Under the pieces are notes generated by a model that ran no database searches, was not told the DNA's origin, and saw only the letters and a list, made by a program, of their open reading frames with translations. DNA of 64,000 bases, taken from positions 15,912,802 through 15,976,801 of the forward strand of contig NC_045148.1 in the NCBI RefSeq assembly GCF_008831285.2. The letters run 5' to 3'. The DNA is from Nymphaea colorata. Taxonomy: Eukaryota > Streptophyta > Magnoliopsida > Nymphaeales > Nymphaeaceae. A program made the translations under genes and the position numbers. Positions 22,230-33,485 of this stretch are shown here, one piece after another. Position 1 is the first letter of the stretch. Each line of letters opens with the position of its first letter.

Positions 22230-23873
22230 GCTAATAATAACTTGTATAATATTTCTTCACAACTAGATTTTTTAGCAAGGAAAGACACATGAATAGAGGA
22301 CGAGCATATGGCAATCATAATTCATATGTTCAATATGAAAATGAATTATCAAGACAAAAAACGAAGGAGCTGTAAAACACATATCATATTACAAAAAAAC
22401 ATAAAGCCATGCAGTAAAAAAACATATCGTATGGGGCATCGCTTTAACTTGGAGTGCCCCATCTTGCAGGTATGGAAGACACCACCAAAGCTTACATCTT
22501 CTCCAAAAACATATGCAGTGTATATAAACAAAAAATAAGTTTACTGAATCCTTGAGGGTACATATAAAATCCTAGGCATGCAGTTGTACATAATCTTGTA
22601 TGCAAAACATGTTGCTTTTAAAATGTTGCTTCTTGGTTGGTTGTTCAACCCCTGTGATAAAATTCTTGTAATAAGTCTGTCTCTTCGAATCATCATTCTG
22701 CAATATGTACTTGTAGAATAAACAAAATCTTACTTGTGAATAGATTCATCTGTAGAACTAAATCCCAGTCATAGTCCAAAAATTTTAATCAGACTAGTCC
22801 ATACTGAATTATAAAATTCAAGTTTTAAAGGAATAGAAAAAGCATTAGGATGTGTTAAGGTTGTCGGTTTTGCTTCATTCTGCATTGTGTCAAACCTGTC
22901 TCAGATTCCCATAGCCTAGTTCATTGATCCTTGGAACACTCGTAAGATCACACTCGCCAAAGTCCCCCAAAGAAGGAAGTTTTTGAGGAAGTAGTGCAAT
23001 TGACAGCTGAGGACTTCCGGCTAGTTTCAGGAATGATTGATAAGTCAATGGTGGCTTCCCACCATTCTTTGATATTTAAATGCATCCAACACAAAATAAA
23101 TGAAATCAAGTTAGTCACGTGGAGAAGGCTAGGATTTAGATGAAAATACAGAATAACAATAGAGCCTGTACAAGATTTTGTTACTAGAGTACGTCAAATG
23201 CTCTGGTGCTATTCATTACAAGCATGCTTTTCTTGATTTCATCAATCGGGCAATCAAACAGCACTAAGTTGCAACTCTATACTGCAAAAATCAGAAGAAA
23301 CTAAGAACAAAGAAAGAGCCTCCATTTGGGCGTTTCTGCAAGGGACACAGCAAATGTACAGCAAGATTGTATTATGTCGAGGAACAGCAAATGTATAGCA
23401 AGAAGCACTAATGAGAAGAACAAACAGAGGGAAGTAAAGAACTCTCAAAGAAAAGAGGGAAACGCCAACGACAGACAGAATCGAAACAATGACAATAACA
23501 GGCATAATCAGAAAAGGGGAAAAACAAACAAGCGATAGAACCTTGAGTAATAGCAATGTTAAAAAACAGAAGCAATATGCTCAGCAAGAGAGAAAGGGAG
23601 ACACGAGAGCTATGTTTAAAAACAGAGAAAAAATCGATTTGGGCGTTTCTGAAAGGGACACAGCAAGCGAGAAACCCTTACTTGAGCGGCGACTGTGGCG
23701 TTGGTGAACCGGCGGATGAGCGAAGCGGCGACGGCGAAAAGGTGACGGTGAGAGCAGCGACGGTGAGAAGGGAGATATGCTCGAACGCGAGGGAGGAGAA
23801 GCTGTCGTCGACTGCAGAGGGAGGAGGAGACGGGTGAAATCACAAAGGGTAAAGGCATGAGAGGGAAAACCAA
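22230..23873. other. Transposon-rich intergenic sequence
   Basis: No gene is assigned. A coding-like minus-strand stretch at about 22905-23075 reads LAGSPQLSIALLPQKLPSLG and beyond, ending at a possible GT donor. Its identity is unknown and no acceptor is clear. The string TTTGGGCGTTTCTG(A/C)AAGGGACACAGCAA occurs twice (23325-23352 and 23638-23665), so part of this block is an internal direct repeat. Confidence 0.5.
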
Positions 23874-23897
23874 GAGCGGGTGAAATTTCACCCGCTC
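23874..23897. repeat. 24-bp perfect palindrome
   Basis: The arms GAGCGGGTGAAA and TTTCACCCGCTC meet with no spacer. GGGTGAAAT also recurs at 23831-23839 and 23910-23920, so the site sits in a cluster of related words likely to belong to a MITE terminus. Confidence 0.85.
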
Positions 23898-24144
23898 ATT
23901 TTAAGATTGGTCGGGTGAAATATACTCATGTTTGATACGTCTCACGATGGGTGGGTGACATTTCAACCGGGCAATCAAAAGCACCTTTAGAGGCAAACTT
24001 TGGTAGTGTTTGATAGTCAAGTACTGTACCAGCAGAATAATATTTCAAATTTTCAAAATATTTCTTGTTTATCAAACATAAATTTTTTTTTTTACCGTTA
24101 ACATGAAAATCTGAAACATATTTCTGGGAATATGTTTCCACCAG

Positions 24145-24327
24145 AAGCGGAAGGAGGGAGGAGGAAAGGGGAAGAACGGAAGGAGGGAAAGGGGAAGAGG
24201 AAGGAGGAAAGGAGAAGAACGGAAGGAGGGAGGAGGAAGAGGGAAAGGGGAAGAGGAGGAGAGAGGAAGGAGGAAAGGGGAAGAACTGAAGGAGGGAGGA
24301 GGAATAGGGGAAGGAGGAAAGGGGATG
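24145..24327. repeat. Polypurine minisatellite (GGAGGAAAGGGGAAG-type), first tract
   Basis: About 180 nt are almost all A and G on this strand, built from variants of GGAAGGAGGGAGGAGGAA. The long frames it gives on both strands (Gly/Arg/Glu-rich or Pro/Ser-rich) are composition artefacts. Confidence 0.9.
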
Positions 24328-24465
24328 TGGGGGCGGAGCCAAAAAATTTTAATGAAGGAGGTAGAATTAAAGGTTTTAAATTTTGATGACATCAGTTTGT
24401 ACCGTGATTCTTGAATGAGAATATAATAAGGTATAAGCTCTTTATAAGTCATAAGATGTCAAACA

Positions 24466-24585
24466 TTTGGCGCTTAAATCGGATTGCAGTAATGAAAGAT
24501 TCAACAAGTTAAAATTTTTTTGAAGTTTGGCGCTTAAATCGGATTGCAGTAATGAAAGATTCAACAAGTTAAAATTTTTTTGAAG
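24466..24585. repeat. Perfect 60-bp tandem duplication
   Basis: Units 24466-24525 and 24526-24585 are identical, each starting TTTGGCGCTTAAATCGG and ending TTTTTTGAAG. The lack of any difference implies a recent duplication in an otherwise old region. Confidence 0.95.
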
Positions 24586-24675
24586 TTTTGCAAGTCACAT
24601 AAATGCTCTTTATTCATTAGAAAACCTTATTCGTGTGCAAACTTGGAGGTTTCTTATTTTAAATATGTACCAAGA

Positions 24676-24790
24676 AAGGGAAGGAGGGAGGAGGAAGAGG
24701 GGAAGGAGAAAGGAGGAAGGAGGGAGGAGGAAGAAAGGGAAGGAGGCGGAAGCGGAAGAAGGAGAAAGAGGAAAAAAAGGGCTGAGGCTG
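24676..24790. repeat. Polypurine minisatellite, second tract
   Basis: Same word family as 24145-24327 and same strand bias, on the other side of the 60-bp tandem duplication. Confidence 0.88.
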
Positions 24791-25315
24791 AGGAAGAAAG
24801 AGGCGATTTTTCATTTCTTGCAATCAAACGCAGAATGAGAATTTTCAGAAAAATAATTCATGTTACCAAATACAACATATATTTGAAAATCTAGAAATTT
24901 ATTTTTAAAAAACTAATATTTTTAAAAAGATGTTTTGAGAAATATGTTTCTCGCCATCAAACACTATCAAAAATTTTCTGATCAGTCTTTTCGACGCTTC
25001 TCGGAATAGTGAAACAACTAAAGGCAGAAATCTTGTCGTGGGAGAAAATTTTCGTTGATTTATACAAACCGAGCAAACTAGTATGTGAACGGCCCAGGGA
25101 GCGTTCTTGCAGAACGAAGCATGGCAAGGATTTTTTGTTCCCCATCTTGAGCTTTCTAGGGCAGTTTCCCGAGTCCAGTAATCTGCTCGCCCTTGCCGAT
25201 ATATTTCCGTCATTGTAAAGATTTCCTTACCTATTGTTCTGCCTTTTCTTGTTGTTTGGAGTTTCCGCTCTTCCTCCTTGGTTTGGCCTCTGAATCAGCA
25301 ATCGGGATCTAGTTA

Positions 25316-26751
25316 ATGATCCTTTTCGAAAGAAACATGTTAAGGGCATCCCATCTGCCTTTTTTCGTGCCTTTTTCTTTATCTCACCACTCTACACATG
25401 ATCAAACATCATCTTACACTCCCTTCTTCTATCCATCAAAGTTTCTCTCCAGAAGATTTGGTAGAGAAGCAAATAATACATCCTCTGCTAAACTCTCGAG
25501 CCAGTGGAACAACCAACGGGTGCAGTTCGTCCATGGAAAACTTCTAAGCGAGCTGTCGACGTGGCGGATAGGTGGACCAGCGAAGTATTTCACGGAGTTC
25601 TCCAATCAGACCCAGCTTGTCGCCGCAATCAGGTAACAGATTACAGAATGCCAGTTTCAGAATTTCTGACCAATATCTTGACGAGTTTTTCACTTGTGTG
25701 TGGACTTCCAAGTTGTAGGTACTGCGTTGATCACTCCATCCGGTTTTTCATTGTGGGCAAAGGCTCGAACTGCCTGTTTGATGATCGTGGTTTCGATGGT
25801 TGTGTCATGCTAAACCGAATCCAATTCCTCGAGAGGATTCATGGCGGAATTTACAGAGTTGGCAGCGGTTACCCACTTAACAAACTTGGAATGCAGTGTT
25901 CAGCGGAGGGATTTGCTGGGTTTGAGTTTGCATGCGGCATTCCTGGCACTATTGGAGGAGCAGTTTTTATGAATGCAGGAGCTCATGGCCAGGTCTTCCT
26001 CCATACATAAATTTACTTAAACGTGATTTTAGTAGGTGAAACATAATTTAAAATGACGAACTGCAATGGCTCATTACTTGAAAAAGCCATATTTGGAGGC
26101 ACCGTTATAAGATTCACTTTAGCCATGCATGTCTAACAGCCTTTACTGCTTGACTTCCATTGGTTGACACGACAGGAAATCTCGGACGTAATTGAGAGTG
26201 TGGAGATTATTACAATAAATGGAGAACATAGATTGATTGGAAGAAATGATCTTCTATTTTATTATCGCCAGTCATCTTTCCAAAAAATGCAGGACCTTGC
26301 TGCAATTGTAGCAGTTACGTTTCACTTGACACCTTCCTCTACATCAAAGACAAAGGCTGAGGAATATTTGAGCAGGTATTATCAAAGCTCATCATGCGTT
26401 GGACGCAAGAAAGGTATATACACTTTTTGGGGGCAGATGGTTTGACGATCACTATCTGTTTTTGACAGGCGAAAAAGTTCACAACCCTTGTCTGAGAGAA
26501 GTGCTGGATCAGTGTTCCGAAACCCCATGGGCAGTGCAATGACTGCAGGAGAATTGATTGATAAGGCGGGATTGAAAGGTTACAGTATTGGAGGTGCAAA
26601 AGTTTCAGATATGCATGCCAATTTCTTTATCAATTTGGAAAATTCAACTTCCAGGGATATGGTTTTGCTCATAAAGTTTGTTCAAGAGCAGGTCAAACTG
26701 AAATTTGGAATTGAACTTGAGGAAGAAGTATGTATGGTACCTTATGGATGA
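25316..26751 (+). CDS. MURB: UDP-N-acetylenolpyruvoylglucosamine reductase (MurB), nucleus-encoded
   Basis: Four exons, 25316-25632, 25719-25992, 26176-26375 and 26469-26751, give 1074 nt and 357 aa with all phases consistent. Residues 1-60 are Ser/Phe/Arg-rich and low in acid residues, fitting a plastid transit peptide. The FAD-binding fold follows: STWRIGGPAKYF, FIVGKGSNCLF (116-126), GIPGTIGGAVFMNAGAHG (179-196). The MurB C-terminal domain has Tyr227-Arg228 in YYRQSSF, the proton-donor Ser278 in AGSVFRNP, and Glu348-350 near the end (IELEEEV). These match the active-site Tyr, Arg, Ser and Glu of bacterial MurB. The enzyme reduces UDP-GlcNAc-enolpyruvate to UDP-MurNAc with NADPH, the second committed step of peptidoglycan synthesis. 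In plants such enzymes relate to the chloroplast envelope and plastid division. Four spliceosomal exons exclude bacterial contamination. Confidence 0.95.
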
Positions 26752-26918
26752 CATAGAATAAAGGCTTTTATACACGTCGCTGATCAAAGAGCTAATATAG
26801 AGAGATTCATTCATATAATTAAGAACAGTTGTGCAGTGATCTCTCAAGTTATCTACATATTTTTCATCAACTACAAGAATGCTCAGAAGACAAATCGAGG
26901 GAGGCAATAATGCTTCTC

Positions 26919-29900
26919 TTATTTTGTGCTAGAGTTTCCTCTAGTAATTGCTTTCGTGATTGCATGAGACATGATCCCAATAGGGCAGAAGAGCAGGCAT
27001 AGTGATATAGAATGCCGTGTCTCGATCTCATCTTTCTGACCGTCGTGAAATACATGCCTGACATTGCACGAAAAATTAAACACAATCAGTTATATTAATG
27101 GGAAAAAACGACAACATAACCATGCTTGAAAAACACAACAAATATTTGGAAGACCTTGCAGCAAAGAGATCAACCGCCAACAAGTGAATCCAGGCAGAAG
27201 CTAAAGTCATCTCGCTCTTGAACATCTGTGCTATACTAGACAGCTGTACCAAACACCAAAGTCATCACAAAATGCAAAGAGATTTTGAAGGTAATGAACT
27301 GAATTCATAAGAGAACAATGAAATTACCTCCGGCAACCAGTATTTACTAGCGAACATCATCCGTATAGTGTCAGGTGTCCAAGAAAGGTAAAGAAGAAAT
27401 CCATAAAGAGCTCCAAGCAATATGTACGGCATGTTGCTTTCCATTGATCTCTTGGTCTGCAACAAGTGCATTATCAACCCATTAAATAGAATAGAATACT
27501 TTGAGAACGCAAGTTCTTTTATGGTAAAAAAGCATATGCAAAATGCATCAGGAAAATGGTCATAATGAACAAGGAACCATATCACTCTTGAAGCTACATA
27601 AACTGGAAAATAGCATGACCAGACCTCCAATTCACCAATTAGCTGTTTTTCGAAATGCATGAGAAATTCTGTGTTACATGAGAACCATGATCTGTGAAGT
27701 GGGATTATTACTTGTTCTTGTAAATCAAGAAAGAACCATTTTAATAGGTCACAGCTGCATGTCTTTACATACTAGGAAAATGTGGTGAGGGTATTTCAGA
27801 GAAAGCAGCAAAAGCTCTACTTTGGCCTTCCTGAAATTCCCAGAAGAGACGATGGACAGCTATCATGATTATATTGCAAATAATATCTCGCTCTATCAAC
27901 TCATTATGTTTAGTCAAAGGACTTGACAATCAACTATTGTCTTGTGTACTAGGTTTGACACAATAAGAAAAGCTTTGTTTCGTTACAGCAAGTCACCAAG
28001 AGGAAAAAAGGTCCTAAACTTGTAAGTTGTAACGATAAGAGTTGTATTGCAAGTATATCTTTTTAACCATTTCATGAAACAATTTTGCAAATAAACATTG
28101 TGTCATTACTCACTGGGAACAAAAAACAGACACACGTTTGGCAAACTGAGGCTTGCCTCAACCAAACTTCAGCTCATCCTAGGAGTAGCCATCAAGATTG
28201 CACTTCCCAAGGCTCAAAATCAAAATACGTTTAGCAAGAACCGTAAAACTCAAGCTTGCAATAAGAATAACCAGAAGCTTTCCCCAATCTATTTGTGTTT
28301 TATGGTAGAAAACTCAGAGTTAGGATTACTATCCATTTTGTGTGCATAGTGTGTAGACACCATAATAGTATAGAATGAAATCCATGGGATGATTCATCAA
28401 TTTGTAATCGATCCATAGCTCATGGGAGGGGTTGTTGTTGAAAAAACTGACATGAAACTGGGAAGGATCCATCGGTTGTTTCATTCGTACAAGGAAAGTA
28501 ATTGCAGACAAGTAACATATTTAGATAAAGTCCATTCCTTTCCTAGTCCGAGAGAAATGTACCAGGTCAGCTTTGGGAGCTAGCACCATCAGAGCATAAA
28601 ATGGAAGAACAGCAGCAGTTCCAACAGTAAAAACTCCACTGGCAATTTGAGAATTTGCAAGCCCTGACACGGTGAGACTATGTCAGGAATTAATAGAACA
28701 CTATCCTTAACAATATTTGAACATGATGTACTATGCATCTAAGTGTTATGACCTCTGAACTTCAGTGGATTTTGATAAAAGCATATGCAATTTCAGTGGG
28801 TTTTAACAAGAATATCTTTTCTCCAATAAATTTTGAGCACACTTCTCTCTCTCTCAGTCACACAGACGCACGCAAACATACGTGCACAAAAGAAGCTCAA
28901 ATTATACAAGCTATGAAGAAAACAAACAAGAAAAACACATTTCCTTATCAGGCCATAAAAACAATGACATCAATAGCTAACAGAATGCTACCAACTTTTG
29001 AATGTATCACAAGAATAATCCAACAGAAATACTTTGGAGAGGTCAAACCACCAAAATGCAAGTGCCCAGCTTCCTTATCACAACAAGGTAAAAAATGTTC
29101 TGACAGTAGTGGACGTAAAGCTATATTCTCTCTTGGGATGATTTTGCAAATGATAGGCAGGAGTAAGAGAAGGCCATCTAATCATGCATCTGAAATTGGG
29201 AAAATACTAGAATGCTGCAAGAGGATGTTTGATTTGCACAGAAACAAAGCATTTGTCATAGGATACGGTGTTATGTTCCATGCATTCCACCAAAAGTTGG
29301 TGATAAGGGCCAAGGTATGCATACAGTTGTTTGCATCGCCTAATGGTGCCACCATTTGCAGGAGAAGCACATTCCTGGAACTAGGTGTCTAGCACAATCG
29401 AGCATCCTCAGTAGCCCTACGGATGAACTAGTTACACTTTGTGCATTTACTTTTGATCCAGTTACTTAGCTTATTGTCAGTTAACTTTTTGAGTGCATTT
29501 TTTAGCACCCATGAACAGCATAGCCTAGCTCATGGCCTGCAAGATTTAAATTTTTGGTATTGAAAATAAATGCAAAATGCATATGCTGTTCGCCTTTCAG
29601 ATTATAAACGTTTTAAAAAGGTTTCCTGAGTTTTGCATGAAAAGGACATTTTAGTACAACAACCATGCAAACAATTTGTTTCAACAACTAAGCATGATAT
29701 GGACACCATGCTCAAACTGTAAATCCAATCTAGAAAGTCTTAAATATGATGGTATACATTCACAATCTGTTAAAATTTGAGAACTCAATTCAAATCTCAT
29801 TTTGGAGTCAGAACAGTTATTTGTGTTCATTGATCGATCCAACATTTTTAGATGTGAGCAAGGCAATGGCCAGATTCATGAAATGATCCAGGATATGATT

Positions 29901-32385
29901 CTTTAAATCGCCACCATATAACAAATTGCCAGCAATTTACCAGTAACTGATCAATAACAGTTGCTTTTAGCACATACTTTCCACAGAATTTTGATCAACA
30001 AATGGACACGCACTGAAAATGAGACACAAGTAGGCTAATCCTAGTCTAGGCTGCTGTTTACAAACTAAATAACAAGGAAAAAGGATAATTGTGGGAAAGG
30101 GATTACATGAAGCAGAAACACGCGGATCTTTCCTTCTGGAACTGAATCTTTCCACTTTGGGTTGGACAACAAGAAACATTGATTCCCCTAGAAATCTTTG
30201 CTGCCTCTGAAATTGTGTCCCTATTGTGGGAACATGTTGTCTAGTATATCCACGCTCTGAAGAGCCCAGACTAAGGAAGAACTTCCCCCCATCTTGAAAA
30301 GTATTAGTTAGTTTAGTTGAATTAAGGTACCTAATCTGCAAGAACGACAGAAAACCATTATAAATGCTTTAAAATCGATACAAGTGTCATGTTGACAAAT
30401 GATGACAAACTAACACATGACAGTTACAGGAGAGAACAAGCAAGCAATTGCAGATCCAGAACCAGGAGAAAAAGCAAGCAATTATAGGTCCATAAGAATT
30501 AGGATACAAAAATATACACATTAACCATGCAAGTTTTAGAAACCACCTAATAATATAAATTTAAAAAGCAACTCAATTAGATAAATAAAAGAAGCACAAA
30601 CTTAATTCCCCCAATCCAGCCCCACTCTCTAATCATAAAATTTTTCCTACCTCAGTATTTTCCAATATATTTTGTAAAATTACAAGTTTCAACAGAGTAA
30701 CACATTTATTTGTCTTGATGATAAAAAACCAAAGTCCACCTACTGGATGCAAAACAAGAAAATCACCCAAAAAATTATAAACTCAGCACACTTACGTGGT
30801 TCTTCATAATTAAGTGAATCTCCTTTAACTCATATTTCAAAATAGAAAATAATCTACTCGTATCATCCCAAATAAGTTAAGGTAATAAGATTTTAGTAAA
30901 TTAAAAGTAAAAACCCTACCATAGGCTAGAAATTTATTTGCCGTAAAATCCTGGGCTGGAAAACTACTTCCCACCAAGAAGAAATTGAAAATATAGCTGA
31001 TAGGTTTATTTTAGTAGTTTTGACTTTTGAGAGGGCAGACCACCTAGAAAAAGGAAAGGATAAATGAGAAGACTCCTGATTGCAAGAGTAAAAGTGGCAA
31101 ACGAACTAAATAGAACGAGGGAAAAACGCATATTGGAAGCTTCTTTAAGAAAGTATGAAATGCTCGAAAAGGTCGTATTAAAATAGGATAAAAGACCAAC
31201 AAAAGTGACCAGAAAAGGTATGTTCCTTTAAGACTAAGAAGAGCAATGTGAGTCAAAGCTGTTACAGAGTATGCTTGAGGCGAGATACAGTCATTTCTTC
31301 GCCAATATTGCTGCAAGAAGCAAATATTCATGAAAAGGATGAGAAGTGCAAACAGAGTGCTAACTAAATATTGCTATAAGCTGCAATTAACTGAGTGAGG
31401 ACCTAGTAAATATCGTTCAACAGCAATGGGTAGAAGAACAGGCATACTAAACAGCAAGTGTTAGTGTGAGAAAGCGAGAGCAAGCGAGAACGGTTATTAA
31501 AGTAACTGCCTTGCAGTTAGTTTACTTATTTTTTAACTTCCTGTTCTTCCACGAATTACCGTTCAAGCATAGTTATTTGAGAGAGGAAGAGCAACATCAA
31601 CCCCCCTTCAGAATGATTTGATACCACAGTAGTTTACTGATGTAGCCTTATTCCAGTGAGCAAGATATTACATTAAAGAACGACATTAAGTAAGCAGATT
31701 TACTTCACAGATAACAAGCTAATGGCGAGCTCCCTATAGTCCAGCATCACGGAGGAGTCAGGAAAATAACAAGAAGAAAGCGTTTTTTTTCTCTTCCAGT
31801 GACTACCTTGCAAGAAATTGGCAAATATATCACCAATTAACGCGGGTCTGCGCCTACCATTACGACTGAAAACGAAGACATTCAATTATCCGCGAATGAT
31901 TTCCATACCTTTCCCGATTGAACCAATTAATGCTGTCATTCTCGTCCTCGGCATATTTTATCTCGTGAACCAACAATATTTCTTCACAAGGAAAAATAAA
32001 AGATAACAAGAAATATCCCTTTCAGTTTTCTACATCACCCCCAATTCGTCCCGGCAACTAATAAATATCTAGCATTGTCCACAACAGAATCTGCAATCCC
32101 AACAACACTGGAACAGGAAGAGAAAAGATAAAAAGAAGACAGCACCCACTCAGACATGCTCGCATTTGGACAACCCGCTGAAATCTAGAAGTACTAAATG
32201 ACTGAAAAGAAAGAAAAGCCCAAAAGGATTCAGTTCAATTTTATGCTGCCCATACAAATCAACAGAACCCACAAACGTCAGCAAGAAAAAACACAAAAAT
32301 GACAAGCACACAAGGGCCGTGTTACATGAACACTCACATTGGACGAAAGCATGCAAACGGAAGAAGAAGAAGAAAGGAAGGCCAT
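26919..32385 (-). CDS. ABA4: ABA4-type membrane protein (neoxanthin synthesis)
   Basis: Six exons (minus): 32338-32385, 30107-30335, 28563-28663, 27328-27456, 27155-27243, 26919-27057. They total 735 nt and 244 aa with all phases consistent and GT-AG junctions. The start is inferred: ATG at 32385 gives a Ser-rich 16-residue exon ([16 protein letters not shown]) ending at GTGAGT, fitting the front of a transit peptide, and intron 1 is about 2 kb. The DUF4281 domain has [73 protein letters not shown] and [20 protein letters not shown], with about four hydrophobic helices. ABA4 is needed in plastids for neoxanthin formation, and hence for one route to abscisic acid. It is convergent with MURB, with 167 bp between stop codons. 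Confidence 0.94.
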
Positions 32386-33485
32386 CTCTCTGGTGGACTA
32401 CAAGGATGAAAAGCAGTGGTGATAATGGAGATAAAAGGGAGAAAAAGAAGGAGAGAAGAGATGGTTGGGTTCATAATGTGTTAAAATAAGGGAAATGGGA
32501 AGACAAAACGGTACTGGGGACGGTGGGGCGGTGCCCTGCACCCTCGTTGCCCGAAGACCGCTGCTGCTGCGCACGGACAAAAGGAAGCCGGATTGCACAG
32601 TAGAGCTATTCGGGTCCGTTACGTCAACCAATTGGCCTCTGTGTCAATGCCCGTTTTTTATTGTCTGTGATCAATTGCTGTTAGCTGCAGCCCCACCACC
32701 TTTCCCTTCCACTGCTCATTCCATTTTCTCCAGTTGAAATCGGCAAGTTGGCACCTTTACCACGAAATGGATCGCCTTTTCCACTGCGGACTCAGCAAAT
32801 GCCTTGTGTACGAGGGGATGGAGTGGGATCTCCTCCTCCCTCGTCCTCATACTCTTTCCTTGGCATTAATGAAGCTTATTCTTGTGTACGTTTCAAAGCA
32901 CAAATGAAATGGACGGATGGCATCGCCATATCTGCGTTTCCTAACGATTACCTTTGTCACGTTTACGGAAGCGGCATGTGTAGGTTTAGGCATTTACCAT
33001 GATTGACTCGACACGCTTGGTCCTTATGGCAATCGGTTCTCAATTCTCATGGCCACGGAACTGCTATATGTAAGTGTTTTGATGGCCTTGCCAATTCCAC
33101 CATGGTCCGTGCATCCAGGATGTAAAGGGCAAGGAGAAAAAGTAGATTCCCTTCATCTTAGCACCATCTATTATATGGATGAGTGAAGTTCACCCTGGTG
33201 AACTTTATCCGAATGGTTGCAATTCACAAGTTATTTTGCTGCGGAAGAAAAGTCATTGTGCCCATCAAACACGTAATAAAAGATGGCCTTTTCCGGCCTT
33301 CGGTGAAATTGTCATGGCGTGACCTTCCTTTTGATACATTGTCAAATGGTAAGGCTGCTTTTCATGTAAAAAAGAAACAAAGAGGTGAAATTGTCAAAAG
33401 TGGGATTATATGATGTTTGAATGGGTAGATCTTCTAGGACACCTTTGAGCTTGTGTAAAGATCTTCTCTTCTTCTCAGTGTAGAG
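32386..33485. other. 5' flank of ABA4 and intergenic sequence
   Basis: Probable ABA4 promoter and 5' leader on the minus side, with a purine-rich stretch on the plus strand at 32360-32460. No second gene is seen. Open frames near 32500-33000 have no protein-like features. Confidence 0.5.

Larger units (their letters stand above)
23999..24971. mobile_element. Candidate MITE-like element with purine-rich centre
   Basis: The left end TTTGGTAGTGTTTGATAGTC and the inverted right end TTTTGATAGTGTTTGATGGC match at most positions, suggesting terminal inverted repeats of about 22 bp. The interior has no coding capacity. It contains two polypurine tracts and a perfect 60-bp tandem duplication. No clear target-site duplication was found. 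Internal CAATCAAACGC near 24823 hints at nested elements. Confidence 0.45.

Noticed and set aside
24072-24452. Long Pro/Ser-rich or Arg/Glu/Gly-rich open frames
   Set aside because: Composition artefact of the polypurine tract; open in several frames and on both strands.
23999-24971. Calling this a confirmed DNA transposon
   Set aside because: End similarity is imperfect and no target-site duplication was found, so it is listed only as a candidate.
25316-26751. MurB as bacterial contamination or very recent bacterial transfer
   Set aside because: Four exons with proper GT-AG introns, a transit-peptide-like front and plant genes on both sides.
31044-31331. Open frame on the minus strand inside ABA4 intron 1
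   Set aside because: An AG-bounded piece exists (ending GTCTTAAAG), but including it would disturb the phase-0 join of exons 1 and 2. It could only be an alternative or leader exon.
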